DNA from: Nostoc sp. NMS8
GTDB lineage: Bacteria; Cyanobacteriota; Cyanobacteriia; Cyanobacteriales; Nostocaceae
Length of the DNA stretch: 64,000 bases
Direction: 5' to 3'
Assembly (NCBI RefSeq): GCF_017115045.1
Contig: NZ_JABXKK010000096.1
Location: 62,001-126,000 of the forward strand
Positions 24,747 to 34,161 of this stretch are shown one piece after another. The position numbers and the translations under genes were made by a program. Under the pieces are notes generated by a model. It was not told the origin of the DNA and ran no database searches. It saw only the letters and a program-made list of their open reading frames with translations. Every line of letters begins with the position of its first letter. The stretch's first letter is position 1.

Positions 24747-27440
24747 TTACGAATTAAGCGCAGCACCACCAGCCTTAAACTTGGGATAAGCAATACGTTT
24801 GTGATGAAATTGCTGCCAAACTTCCACAAATATTTCAGCAATTTGTGACATTTCTTCCCGTGTTAGTCCTGAATCTACGAGTTGATTGTCTTGCCATTTG
24901 GCACGCAGGATGTTATTCAACATTGCTAAAGCTTGTTCGGTGGAGACATCTTTAAGTAATGGCTTCTTTCCCGGAGGTTTAGCTGATACTTGGAGCGATC
25001 GCAGCGCGGCTTCACAAGAATCTGCTAACATAACAATTCCTGTTTCCCGTGATTGCGGAATCGGCCCATCATAGCGAAAATCTGCGTCGTCTACTATTAA
25101 ACTCGCATCTTCCTGAGCCATTTGCTGCGCTTGGTGATGAAAATAGGCAATCAGCATCGTTCCCTGATGCTCTGGAATAAAAGCTTGAATCGCTGTCGGT
25201 AAAAGGTGTTTACGCGCCATCACCAACCCTTCAGTTACGTGTTTTTTAATAATTTCTGCACTCTTCCAAGGGTCTTTAACCTCAGTATCATGTTTATTCG
25301 GCCCCCCCATTTGATTTTCAATAAAGCCAAGGGGGTCGTGCATTTTCCCAATATCATGATATAGTGTTCCAGCCCTAACCAGTTCAACATTGCATCCTAG
25401 TTCTTTCGCAGCAGCTTCGGCAAGGGTAGCCACAAGCAGCGTATGTTGAAAAGTTCCCGGAGTTTCAGTAGCAAGTCGTTTTAATAAAGGGCGGTTAGGG
25501 TTCGCTAACTCTGCTAGGCGGATTGGGGTAACTAAATCAAAAACTTTTTCAAGATAAGGACTCAAGCCCAAGGCGACAATACTCCAGCCTAAGCCGGATA
25601 AAGCAAACAATCCGGCTTCTTGGAGGACTATATACCAGGTTGAACCAAATGCTTGACCAATTAAGATTTTAACAACCAGATAAATACCACCTTGAGTTAA
25701 AGCGATCGCCACACCTAATAAGGCCAATTCTTCACGCGATCGCAATTGTTGGGCGACGTAACTACCTAATATTCCTCCCCCAACACCAGCTAAAAGGGCA
25801 GCCTTGCTCATCTCCAAACTAATGCCTAAGATCGGCAACAACAGTCCGACAACTGTTAACCCCAAAGTAGAGCCGTAGAAGCTTCCCAACAACAAACCAA
25901 GGGCACTCCAGGTAGTGTAAGGCAATCCGATCGCGATTACTCCGGGCACACTCAGAGTTAGCAGTAACACTAACAAGCGATCGCGTTGTCGCAATTCGTA
26001 ATCGATATGCCGTTCTACCCAGACAAAAATGCCGATGGCGATCGCAATCACGCCTCCTAACTTCAGCAAATCCTGCCATTTTATCTGCCGATGAATCAGG
26101 TGATAATACTCCAGCACCTCAAAGTCCCATGCAGTAATCTGCGCTCCTTTTTTGACAATCACCTCACCATAACGTACCTTCTCCATCACAGGTGGTACAC
26201 CAGCAGCAGCCTTTTGAGCGTTTTCTCTTGTTTGTTCTTCATCATTTTGCAGATTCGGCTTGAGTACAGCTAACAACAAGTTTTTGGCCAAAATTTCGGC
26301 GTCTTCTGGTACAAAGGTCTGCAATTGTAAACTCACCGCATCTTGTAAAATATTTTTTGGCAGTCCTTGTGGGATGCCTTGGGCAAGAATCCGCTCTGTA
26401 ATTTGATGGATTCCCGTTTGGGTTTTTTCCCACTCCACATCTAACAAATCTAAAAGCAGGGATTCTTCGTATACTGCTTCTGGGTTAACAGTCTCTAACT
26501 GTAAAAGTTTGGCAGTGGCTTGGGTGTATCTTTGGCGTGCTTGGGAAATTAAGGCAATCAGTAAGGATAAGTTTTTCTCAGAAGTTGTGAGGCGGTAAGA
26601 TTCTAGTTCTGCTACAGCTTGAGTAAAGTCAGTATTTTGAGACAAATCAACTGGTTCTGTCTTTTTTGAACTCTGTGAATCAGATTTGGGCGTTGTGCGC
26701 GCCTGGCGTTTCTGATTGGATGAAGTGGTAATTTGTCTTTTTGGTTTCTTCTGCTGATTTTTACTATTTTCTACAGTCAATAGTAGTGCTTGCCATTCCG
26801 ATTCAGAACAAGAGCGGAGATAACGCTGGGTAGAAATGGATAAAACGACAGAATCAAAAAAAGGAAAAGCTCCAGCAACGGCGCGAATTTCGTTGCCATC
26901 ATCTAAGAGTTGTTGCAAATTTTTATTGATTTCTTCATTCATTCGCGCATCAAGCATCAACACCTGTAAAGAGCTTTCACTAACGGCTTTGCGCTTGGCT
27001 TCTGTTTTTTTCTGATTTTCGATACTAGCTGTGTAAGGGGCTGTAATTGTCTGAGGCGCGGGATTTCCGACTTGGAGTTGCGTCTGATTGTATAATTTAT
27101 TTCCAATAACGCCTGTTAGAGATACTATCGCGATCGCTAAAATTACCGAGTAACGCTGTTGATATGCCCAATCTAAACCGACTGCATAAATACTGCTCTG
27201 AGTTTTGACCGATTTTGCCTTTGGTTTTAGCCCTCTTTCTTGTTTTCGACGCTCGCTTTTGTGATTGGTTTTTGATAAAAACAGGACTATATTCTTGAGC
27301 ATAGTCCTTAGAAGTTCCCTTCTATGGGTTTTACCTTTGGGACTTCTCATTAACTTTCCCTTACGGCGTAGTGCTGTATACTGTCGCCGCCAGTGAGTCA
27401 ATTGCTGGTTCAAGAACTGCAAAAATTGCTGCATTTTCAT
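24747..27440 (-). CDS. 7TM-HD phosphohydrolase, PgpH-like
   Basis: A protein of about 897 residues with an N-terminal membrane anchor (near residue 95-112), a large extracytoplasmic region (about 120-440), a 7TM block (about 450-630) and a cytoplasmic HD domain (about 650-850). The catalytic motif is LYHDIGKMHDP near residue 690, with HTLLVATLAEAAA upstream and HHQAQQMAQED and ADSCEAALRSL after it. This is the architecture of PgpH, the c-di-AMP phosphodiesterase of Gram-positive bacteria and cyanobacteria, so hydrolysis of c-di-AMP is the best guess. Start is uncertain: ATGs at 27440 and 27434 are preferred to one at 27476. Confidence 0.88.
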   Translation of the reverse strand: MKMQQFLQFLNQQLTHWRRQYTALRRKGKLMRSPKGKTHRRELLRTMLKNIVLFLSKTNHKSERRKQERGLKPKAKSVKTQSSIYAVGLDWAYQQRYSVILAIAIVSLTGVIGNKLYNQTQLQVGNPAPQTITAPYTASIENQKKTEAKRKAVSESSLQVLMLDARMNEEINKNLQQLLDDGNEIRAVAGAFPFFDSVVLSISTQRYLRSCSESEWQALLLTVENSKNQQKKPKRQITTSSNQKRQARTTPKSDSQSSKKTEPVDLSQNTDFTQAVAELESYRLTTSEKNLSLLIALISQARQRYTQATAKLLQLETVNPEAVYEESLLLDLLDVEWEKTQTGIHQITERILAQGIPQGLPKNILQDAVSLQLQTFVPEDAEILAKNLLLAVLKPNLQNDEEQTRENAQKAAAGVPPVMEKVRYGEVIVKKGAQITAWDFEVLEYYHLIHRQIKWQDLLKLGGVIAIAIGIFVWVERHIDYELRQRDRLLVLLLTLSVPGVIAIGLPYTTWSALGLLLGSFYGSTLGLTVVGLLLPILGISLEMSKAALLAGVGGGILGSYVAQQLRSREELALLGVAIALTQGGIYLVVKILIGQAFGSTWYIVLQEAGLFALSGLGWSIVALGLSPYLEKVFDLVTPIRLAELANPNRPLLKRLATETPGTFQHTLLVATLAEAAAKELGCNVELVRAGTLYHDIGKMHDPLGFIENQMGGPNKHDTEVKDPWKSAEIIKKHVTEGLVMARKHLLPTAIQAFIPEHQGTMLIAYFHHQAQQMAQEDASLIVDDADFRYDGPIPQSRETGIVMLADSCEAALRSLQVSAKPPGKKPLLKDVSTEQALAMLNNILRAKWQDNQLVDSGLTREEMSQIAEIFVEVWQQFHHKRIAYPKFKAGGAALNS

Positions 27441-27680
27441 TATCTCTGCCTGCAATTGCCGACTTTGATGGCTCAAAAAAAGACAATCATCAGGAAAGTT
27501 TACTCTGCGGCTACTGCAACTACGGTGGCGGGGCTTTTTTACTGCGGATTTGCCACAATAGCTAGCTACAGAATCAGTCTGAGGTTTGCTGAAAAATTAT
27601 AGTATATGAGACTAATACACTGTGGCATCAGTTTGCTTACTTTTAAGAAGGGATTTAACCCCTTATCTCATTAATTGAGA

Positions 27681-28610
27681 TTAACGCAATCGAATAACGC
27701 GAGGAGCTGCGTAAACTGAAAGCAGAGCCACCTCACATCCCTCCTCTGGATTTAAGGTAAAATTATACACTCCCGACCACACCGCCACAAATGCATCAGT
27801 CAATTCTAACATTTGGGAAAAACTATTTAGTCCCCATACTGGAGAATTACTCTGCAAGAGCAAGACTTGCCAATTTACAGGAATTCCACCGATACCGTTA
27901 TATGCTCCTGATAAAGCACCAGTAATTGCGCCTGTAGCCTTTGAGCTTAGAGGCGTAGCATCTTGCACTTGAGAATTATCATTGTAAGTTGCCTGCAAAA
28001 CTGCAAGGCGAAAGTCTTCTAAGGTACTCAAAAAGCAGTAAAATGCCATTGCAATAGTGTTACTGAGTTCTTCTTCCCTCGCAAACTCAGCTTGCACCCT
28101 TGACAATCCAACCCCTTGTTCTAATAAATTCTGGACTCTTAATAATTTTTTTGGTATTGATGTCGGTGTTTCTCCGATAAAAGCAATTGTTTGTGGTATT
28201 AGGGTTAAGGGGTCGAGTTTTTCAGTTAGGGCAAGAGCGATCGCATAAGCAACTGCGAGTGTTCCATCTCTTACTACTGGGTTATCTTCCCAGATATTTA
28301 GCACACATAGCAAGTTTTGCCTTAGCTTAATTGGATTTTCGTGAAAAAAGAGTGCTACTGGTAGTGTGGCAATAATTATTTTTACCGATATCTCATCAGT
28401 TGTAGCTAAATGAAGCGATTCTTCTTGCTGACGCCTTATCCAATCATCTAAATCTAATCTACCCAATGCAATCAAACTCTGAGTACCCGTAACCGCCATT
28501 TTGCCCAAATCTAGGCAATTCTGAAATTGGATTCCACCACAAGTTAAACTTTCCCCTAGAAACCCTCCGAGTAAAGTACCTTTAAACCGACTAATAGGAG
28601 AGTAACGCAT
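27681..28610 (-). CDS. Divergent ADP-ribosylglycohydrolase-like protein
   Basis: A 309-residue, mostly helical protein. The start, SRFKGTLLGGFLGESLTCGG, and the late SSKATGAITGALSGAYNGIGGIPVNW, align with the first and last helices of the ADP-ribosylglycohydrolase (DraG/ARH) fold. The catalytic Asp pairs expected after GDALG and in a late GDTD motif are absent: the equivalents read GESLTCGG and no DTD is present. So it may be a binding protein or have lost activity. It follows aroQ by 57 nt on the same strand. Confidence 0.65.
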   Translation of the reverse strand: MRYSPISRFKGTLLGGFLGESLTCGGIQFQNCLDLGKMAVTGTQSLIALGRLDLDDWIRRQQEESLHLATTDEISVKIIIATLPVALFFHENPIKLRQNLLCVLNIWEDNPVVRDGTLAVAYAIALALTEKLDPLTLIPQTIAFIGETPTSIPKKLLRVQNLLEQGVGLSRVQAEFAREEELSNTIAMAFYCFLSTLEDFRLAVLQATYNDNSQVQDATPLSSKATGAITGALSGAYNGIGGIPVNWQVLLLQSNSPVWGLNSFSQMLELTDAFVAVWSGVYNFTLNPEEGCEVALLSVYAAPRVIRLR

Positions 28611-28613
28611 ACG

Positions 28614-28662
28614 ATTTTGGATTTTAGATTCTAGAACTTAATCTAAAGTCTAAAATCTATAA
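28614..28662. repeat. AAAATCT heptamer inverted repeat
   Basis: GATTTTGGATTTTAGATT on one side and AATCTAAAGTCTAAAATC on the other form an inverted repeat between aroQ and the ADP-ribosylglycohydrolase-like gene. It belongs to the same heptamer class as 29542-29617 and 54277-54296. Confidence 0.6.
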
Positions 28663-28667
28663 CTGAT

Positions 28668-29135
28668 TTATCTTTCATCCTTTCTTAAATGATTAACTAA
28701 TGCTTGTAATCCCAACAAATAACTTTGAATGCCAAAACCACTTATTTGTCCGATCGCAACTGGGGCGATGTACGAATGATGGCGAAAATCTTCCCGGCGG
28801 TAAATGTTACTCAGATGCACTTCTACTGTGGGTAAGTTAACACCAGCGATCGCATCTCGCAAGGCGACACTTGTGTGAGTATATGCGCCTGCATTAATCA
28901 GAATTCCCTGATACTCTCCTAATGCGCCATGAATAGTATCTACCAAAATTCCTTCATGATTTGACTGCACAGAAAAAACCTTCGCCTGTAACTTGAATGC
29001 TTCTTCTTCTAACAGGCGGTTAATTTCAGCTAGCGTCAAAGAACCATAAATTCCTGGTTCTCGCTGTCCTAGCAAATTTAAGTTTGGGCCATGCAGTACT
29101 AGAATGTTTAAGGATTGCAAAGTCGAGTTCAGCAC
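28668..29135 (-). CDS. aroQ: Type II 3-dehydroquinate dehydratase
   Basis: A 155-residue enzyme of the shikimate pathway that dehydrates 3-dehydroquinate to 3-dehydroshikimate, as a cytosolic dodecamer. The hallmarks are LHGPNLNLLGQREPGIYG with the catalytic Tyr, VQSNHEGILVD, LINAGAYTHTSVALRD and the active-site His in VEVHLSNIYRRE. The start is GTG at 29135; residues 1-8 are extra relative to many homologues. A 46-residue gene ends 7 nt upstream on the same strand, so they are probably one operon with the gene that follows. Confidence 0.95.
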   Translation of the reverse strand: MLNSTLQSLNILVLHGPNLNLLGQREPGIYGSLTLAEINRLLEEEAFKLQAKVFSVQSNHEGILVDTIHGALGEYQGILINAGAYTHTSVALRDAIAGVNLPTVEVHLSNIYRREDFRHHSYIAPVAIGQISGFGIQSYLLGLQALVNHLRKDER

Positions 29136-29142
29136 TTTGGGG

Positions 29143-29283
29143 TTAGTAGCGACGCCGTGAGCGATTGTTCACAGGAATCGGAATCAGTTCCGGTTCCGGT
29201 TCCGCCTCTGGCCCTAACAGGCTCTCAATTAGCCTACGACCTAATTCCTTAAGCTTTTCCAGCACCTTTTCTATATAGTCCAT
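29143..29283 (-). CDS. 46-residue basic/acidic small protein
   Basis: An ATG at 29283 opens MDYIEKVLEKLKELGRRLIE, a regular amphipathic helix, followed by a proline-rich tail with PEPEPEL and an RSRRRY C-terminus. The stop TAA (29143-29145) is 7 nt before the aroQ start. Helix periodicity, the sharp charge pattern and the tight spacing argue for a real gene, too short for common gene finders. Role unknown; it may be a small peripheral membrane or regulatory peptide. Confidence 0.65.
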   Translation of the reverse strand: MDYIEKVLEKLKELGRRLIESLLGPEAEPEPELIPIPVNNRSRRRY

Positions 29284-29304
29284 GAACAGACCGCTCCTGA
29301 GATA

Positions 29305-29442
29305 CTACCTCAATTTTTGATTAACAGGTACGCAGAAAATGGCATATTTCCGCACCTCTGGCTTCCAATCGGGCTGATACACAATCCCGCATTTGGGACA
29401 TAAGCCACTTCTAAAATTTGGCGTTGTGTTTTCCCTTACCTT
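29305..29442 (-). pseudogene. Zinc-ribbon-like open frame without start
   Basis: Between stops at 29443 and 29305 the frame encodes LCPKCGIVYQPDWKPEVRKY AIFC-type sequence: a CPKC pair (29389-29400) and one later Cys, ending VPVNQKLR. The sequence looks protein-like, but there is no ATG, GTG or TTG at the 5' end of the frame. It is either the end of a lost gene or uses an unseen start. Its stop lies 21 nt upstream of the 46-codon gene on the same strand. Confidence 0.4.
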
Positions 29443-29541
29443 TTAGACTATCACACTTGCAACCTATCGAACTGTATCCTATCAAGGATGGATCTCAAGG
29501 GTCAAGAGTTCAGGATCGGACTTGAGACTCTTGACTACGAA

Positions 29542-29617
29542 TTTTAGATTTTAGATTAAAAGAATTTTGGGGTTTATCCCCCGCCCCTTGCAGGCGAAAT
29601 AAATCTAAAATCTAAAA
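29542..29617. repeat. 16-bp perfect inverted repeat downstream of topA
   Basis: TTTTAGATTTTAGATT (29542-29557) is matched by AATCTAAAATCTAAAA (29602-29617). It is built from AAAATCT heptamers, lies 50-130 nt after the topA stop, and may form a large hairpin at the end of that message. Confidence 0.75.
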
Positions 29618-29669
29618 GACGCTCCTCCCGCTATCGTCAATCTACAATCCCAAATCAGCTGACTTGCAA

Positions 29670-32333
29670 CTAGCCTTCGGTGGCCTTTTTCTTTGCAGCC
29701 GTCGTTGATGACTTAGTAGTTGACTTAGTAGTTGACTTAGATTTGGAACTCGTTGATTTACTCGTTTTGCGAGTCGAGTTCCCAGTCGATGCCTTAGCTG
29801 CCAGCAAGTTCAACGCCGCCGTCAAAGTTATATCTTCTACCGTTTGACCTTCTGGGATACTTACATTAGTTTTGCCATGCTTAATGTAAGGCCCATAAGG
29901 GCCATCGTAGATATTGATTGCTTCCCCGTCCTCTGGATGCGTACCCAGTTCGCGTAAGGCTGCCTTGGACTTGCTGTTGGTGGAACTGCGCCCCTTTTTG
30001 GGTTCGGATAACAATTCCAATGCACGTTCTAGGCTAATTGCCAATACATTATCAGCAGCTTTTAGGGAGCGGTAGTCTTTCCCTTCTTTACCTTGGTCAT
30101 GAACCACATAAGGGCCAAAGCGTCCCAAACTTGCTTGGATTTTGCCACCAGTTACGGGATGAACTCCCAATGTTCGGGGTAGTGCCAACAGACCAACAGC
30201 CATTTCCAGGGTAACGGTTTCTGGGGTGACACCTTTAAGTAAAGAGGCTTGTTTCGGTTTGGGGTTTTCGTCGGTTTTATCACCCAATTGGACGTAGGGC
30301 CCGTAAGCACCAATTTTCACATAAATCGGTTCGCCAGTTTCGGGATGCCGACCTACCTGGTCAGGGCCAGTGATTTTTTGCCGCAGCAGTACTTCTACCT
30401 GTTTGGGGTCGAGGTCAGCTGGTGTCAAGTCTTTGGGAATTGAGGCGGTGATCACCCCCTCACCATTGACGACTTCGATGTAGGGGCCATATTTTCCAAT
30501 GCGGACTTTGGCATCTAGATTCTCCAGTTCTACAGTCCTAGCTTTGGTGGCATCAATTTGACTTTCCCGTTCTCTAACGAGGGTTTCCAGCCCTTTGTCT
30601 CCTAGATAGAATTGCTGCAAGTAGGGCAGCCATTTCGCTTCACCTGTAGCAATGTCATCAAGGGTTTGCTCCATCTTCGAGGTAAAACTAGGATCAACGA
30701 TGTCTGGAAAATGTTTTTCCAGCAAGTCGGTGACGGCAAAAGCCGTGAAGGTGGGAATGAGGGCGTTAGTCACCAAATGGGCATAACCCTTATCGATGAT
30801 AGTGCCAATGATGCTGGCGTAAGTACTGGGACGACCGATACCTTCGCTTTCTAATGTTTTCACTAAAGTTGCTTCGGTGTATCTAGCTGGCGGTTGAGTT
30901 TCGTGTCCAACGGCTTCTAGCTCTGTACAATTTGGATGATCCCCCACTTTCAGATTTGGCAAAATTACTTCCTGGTCTTCCAGTGCTGCTTCTGGGTCGT
31001 CTGAACCTTCGACGTAGGCGCGTAAGTATCCTGGAAATTCAATCCGTTTGCCAGAAGAACGGAATCCAGCATCCTCGACTTGTAATTGCACGGTAATTTG
31101 AGTTTGGCGAGAATCAGCCATTTGAGAGGCAACAGTCCGCTTCCAAATCAAATCGTAAATAGCAAGTTCTCGACCACCCAAAGCAGTTTCTTGGGGGGTG
31201 CGAAAGGTACTACCTGCTGGACGAATTGCTTCGTGTGCTTCTTGTGCGCCTTTGGATTTAGTGGTGTATTGCCGGGGTTGGGGACTAAGGTATTGTTGAC
31301 CGTAGAGCTTTTCTACAGAACTCCGAGCAGCTGCGATCGCTTGATCTGACAAATGCACTGAATCTGTCCGCATATAGGTAATATACCCTTGCTCGTACAA
31401 ATTCTGGGCAACCCGCATCGTGTCACGGGCTGAGAGGCGCAGTTTCCGGTTAGATTCTTGTTGCAACGTCGAAGTTGTGAACGGTGGCGACGGTTTGCGC
31501 GTCACTGGGCGTTCCTCGATGTCGTTAACATTCCAGGTTTTACCAGTTAGGCGTTCCTTGAGGGCTACCGCTTGGTCTTCGTTCAGCAACAAGACATTGC
31601 GACCTGCGGTAATTTCTCCGGTCGTTGCGTCAAAATCGCTACCATTAGCGATTTTGGTTCCTCCCAGTGTTACCAACTGGGCACCAAAGGGGGTTTTTTC
31701 CTTTGATAAACTAGCTTTCAAATCCCAGTATGTACCCTCATGGAAAGCGCGGCGTTGGCGTTCCCTAGTGACTAAAAGTCGCACAGCTACAGATTGCACT
31801 CGCCCAGCAGATAATCCCCAGGCGATTTTTTTCCATAACAGGGGGGACAGGGTATAGCCTACAAGTCGATCTAAAATCCGCCGCGTTTCTTGAGCGCGAA
31901 CCAACTGCTCATCAATATTGCGGCAGTTTTTCAGAGCTTTTTTAATTGCCTCTTGGGTAATTTCGTGAAACACCATCCGCTTAGTGGGAACCTTCGGCTT
32001 CAGTAATTGGTATAAATGCCAACTAATGCTTTCACCTTCCCGGTCTTCGTCTGTTGCCAGAATTAGTTCATCTACATCCTTGAGGGCATCTTTCAACTGG
32101 GTAACAATTTTCTTTTTGTCTTTTGGGACAACATATACCGGTTCAAAGTCGGCGTCCACATTTACCCCTAGCTGCGCCCATGATTCCCCCTTGACGGCAG
32201 CAGGAATTTCACTAGCCGACTGGGGTAGGTCACGCACATGACCCATAGACGCCTCCACCCGATAGCCTGCTGGCAGATAGTTGCGAATGGTACGAGCTTT
32301 GGTTGGAGATTCGACGATGACGAGAGTTGACAT
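29670..32333 (-). CDS. topA: DNA topoisomerase I
   Basis: An 887-residue type IA topoisomerase, relaxing negative supercoils. The Toprim domain begins STLVIVESPTKARTI and contains ATDEDREGE; the active-site Tyr is in YEQGYITYMRTDS. The C-terminus has no zinc-finger Cys clusters; instead it has repeated G-x-[YF]-GPY segments (IGKYGPYIEV, IGAYGPYVQL, LGRFGPYVVH, YDGPYGPYIKH), the cyanobacterial form of the topoisomerase C-terminal repeats. It ends in a Lys/Ser/Thr tail of about 40 residues, probably for DNA binding. Monocistronic, with a long inverted repeat after the stop. Confidence 0.97.
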   Translation of the reverse strand: MSTLVIVESPTKARTIRNYLPAGYRVEASMGHVRDLPQSASEIPAAVKGESWAQLGVNVDADFEPVYVVPKDKKKIVTQLKDALKDVDELILATDEDREGESISWHLYQLLKPKVPTKRMVFHEITQEAIKKALKNCRNIDEQLVRAQETRRILDRLVGYTLSPLLWKKIAWGLSAGRVQSVAVRLLVTRERQRRAFHEGTYWDLKASLSKEKTPFGAQLVTLGGTKIANGSDFDATTGEITAGRNVLLLNEDQAVALKERLTGKTWNVNDIEERPVTRKPSPPFTTSTLQQESNRKLRLSARDTMRVAQNLYEQGYITYMRTDSVHLSDQAIAAARSSVEKLYGQQYLSPQPRQYTTKSKGAQEAHEAIRPAGSTFRTPQETALGGRELAIYDLIWKRTVASQMADSRQTQITVQLQVEDAGFRSSGKRIEFPGYLRAYVEGSDDPEAALEDQEVILPNLKVGDHPNCTELEAVGHETQPPARYTEATLVKTLESEGIGRPSTYASIIGTIIDKGYAHLVTNALIPTFTAFAVTDLLEKHFPDIVDPSFTSKMEQTLDDIATGEAKWLPYLQQFYLGDKGLETLVRERESQIDATKARTVELENLDAKVRIGKYGPYIEVVNGEGVITASIPKDLTPADLDPKQVEVLLRQKITGPDQVGRHPETGEPIYVKIGAYGPYVQLGDKTDENPKPKQASLLKGVTPETVTLEMAVGLLALPRTLGVHPVTGGKIQASLGRFGPYVVHDQGKEGKDYRSLKAADNVLAISLERALELLSEPKKGRSSTNSKSKAALRELGTHPEDGEAINIYDGPYGPYIKHGKTNVSIPEGQTVEDITLTAALNLLAAKASTGNSTRKTSKSTSSKSKSTTKSTTKSSTTAAKKKATEG

Positions 32334-32599
32334 GGAAATTTCAATAAAAAGAAGAGCTACTAAGCCAAACAGTCAAATTGAGGTAACTTTTGCAAATTGT
32401 CAAGATAAATGGTCACGCTTAGAGCGGTGATTTAATCCTCACATAAACTGCCTGCTTGGGATAAAATTCGCTGAACTTAGTGCCCAGTCTATCCCAGAGG
32501 ATAAATGAGGGTACGCTGGGTCTGAATTTCCAGCTATTTTAATCTTTAACTTATCTAACGCATAATTGGCGACTACAGTTTTTAAAATATCTTTTAATT

Positions 32600-32640
32600 G
32601 GGCATGGGGCATAGGGCATAGAGTATGGGGAATGGGAGAT
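32600..32640. repeat. GGGCATA tandem heptamers
   Basis: GGGCATG, GGGCATA, GGGCATA and then decayed units (GAGTATG, GGGAATG) run in tandem. They occupy the 445-bp region between topA and the next gene, which holds nothing else that I recognise. Confidence 0.7.
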
Positions 32641-32778
32641 GAGAAAGCAGGGGGAGCAAGGGAAGAATAATTATTGAATTTACCAATGCCCTACTTTAAT
32701 AGAGCTTGTGCCAAAATTAAATCAAACTTGAGAGCAAAAGCGAAGTGGGATTTGTACCTATGTTAGGAAAGCAAAACT

Positions 32779-33072
32779 ATGCAATCAATTCGTCAGGGTG
32801 ATGTCATCTTACTACCTGTGCAGCTGGTTGAAGGACAAAAAATACCTCATTTAACTTTGGCAGAAGGCGAAGTTACGGGTCATAAGCATCGTATTACTGA
32901 AGGCGAGGCGGAATTATTGGAAAAAGATAGCACACTTTACTTACGTGTTTTTTCAGATTCGGCATTGTTAGCTCATGAGGAGCATAAAGCTATTTCTATT
33001 CCCCAAGGTGACTGGATGGTGAAAATTCAGCGAGAATACCAGCCTGAAGGTTGGCGTTATGTCGCTGATTGA
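32779..33072 (+). CDS. Small protein paired with DUF6745-type gene
   Basis: A 97-residue protein beginning MQSIRQGDVILLPVQL, with GEVTGHKHRI and HEEHKAISIPQGDW, ending QREYQPEGWRYVAD. It is beta-rich with clustered His and Glu. It overlaps the following DUF6745-derived gene by 14 nt, so the two are translationally coupled; I recall such small genes beside DUF6745 genes in cyanobacteria but no function is known. The frame is intact while its partner is not. Confidence 0.7.
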   Translation: MQSIRQGDVILLPVQLVEGQKIPHLTLAEGEVTGHKHRITEGEAELLEKDSTLYLRVFSDSALLAHEEHKAISIPQGDWMVKIQREYQPEGWRYVAD

Positions 33073-33376
33073 AAAGTTAACGCCTGAGCAAGAGGCTTTA
33101 ATTCCAGTTTATCGAGAGAAGTGGCAGAAAATTGCGCTTTTGACAGAGCGGATTGATCGTGAAAAAGCTGCTGAATTAGATACTTGGCAAAAATACACGT
33201 TATTAAAAATTGATGCTGATGTTGATGAAGAATCAATTTATTTATTAAAAATGACTTGCCCTAGCACAAGCTTTATTCATGCCTTGCGAGTTCCACCAAA
33301 TATGAATTCAGCGCGTGAAGCAATTAGCTGGGTAAATTGGGGTGTAGATCCAGAAGAATTTGGTGTGCAAACATAA
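33059..33376 (+). pseudogene. Internally deleted DUF6745 gene
   Basis: The frame is open (105 residues) but joins two distant parts of the family: the N-terminus EKLTPEQEALIPVYREKW through REKAAE, and the C-terminus with LLKMTCPSTSFIHALRVPP and WVNWGVDPEEFGVQT. The several hundred residues that normally separate them are missing, and the join falls near LDTWQKY. The in-frame loss means a short product can still be made, but not the normal domain. Confidence 0.6.
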
Positions 33377-33408
33377 TTACCTAAAGGACTTCCCTATTTA
33401 GAAATTGT

Positions 33409-34101
33409 TCAACGAGCGCTACCTAATTTCTTGATAAAATCTCCATGTTCGGCAGATTGCAAACCTGCTTGCAAAACCTTCAATACACCCTGCATATTAC
33501 CTGCTAATAACTCTGTCGCAGCTAACCACAACCCTGGAAATACCCGACTTTGCAAAACGCCTTCATTATCAGGTATTAATTCCAAATATTCACCCTGTTC
33601 AAGAGAAAACCAAGTCAATTTTTGATCTAAAACTTGCCAAACTATATATTCTTTGACACCGTTACGACGATAAGCCTGTTTTTTGCCATGAAGATCGATA
33701 GCCGCACTACTAGCAGTAATTTCCACAACTAACTCTGGCGCACCTTCAATATAATCATCTTCACTCAGCCGCGTTTGACCACCTGCTTCCGGTTCAATCA
33801 ACAAAACAGCATCGGGTTGAGGTTCGTTATCTAAGTCTAAGCGGACGGTAGGTTCAACTCCCAATGCTACACCAGGAGTTGCAGCTTCGTAAGCAACTAA
33901 CCAACCAATAATCCAACCATGCGGTTGACCGTGACTTCGGAAACGCAGAGCAGCTGGCATAATATAGACAATCCCTTCGATTAATTCAGCTTTTTTCAGG
34001 TTAGGGGTGGCATTATAGCGACGCTCAAATTCGTAGCGGGTGAGTTTGTCGCCATTTTCCAAAGGAGGAATTGTCAAAGGTTGGGAGGGTGTTTTCACCA
34101 T
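33409..34101 (-). CDS. Uma2-family (PDDEXK-fold) protein
   Basis: A 230-residue protein of the DUF820/Uma2 family, which expanded in cyanobacteria and has a restriction-endonuclease-like fold. Elements visible are KAELIEGIVYIMP, VRLDLDNEPQPDAVLLI and LVVEITASSAAIDLHGKKQAY with the PD...(E)xK-type residues, then RRNGVKEYIVW. The biological role of these proteins is unresolved; many are linked to mobile DNA. The gene is solitary and intact. Confidence 0.85.
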   Translation of the reverse strand: MVKTPSQPLTIPPLENGDKLTRYEFERRYNATPNLKKAELIEGIVYIMPAALRFRSHGQPHGWIIGWLVAYEAATPGVALGVEPTVRLDLDNEPQPDAVLLIEPEAGGQTRLSEDDYIEGAPELVVEITASSAAIDLHGKKQAYRRNGVKEYIVWQVLDQKLTWFSLEQGEYLELIPDNEGVLQSRVFPGLWLAATELLAGNMQGVLKVLQAGLQSAEHGDFIKKLGSAR

Positions 34102-34161
34102 AATTGTTGTACTGAAAATGAGCTTGTGTACATCCTAGCGCTGCGAACCGCTATAAATATT

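Noticed and set aside
31420..31857. 145-codon plus-strand frame within topA
   Set aside because: It is antisense to conserved topoisomerase sequence and shows no domain of its own.
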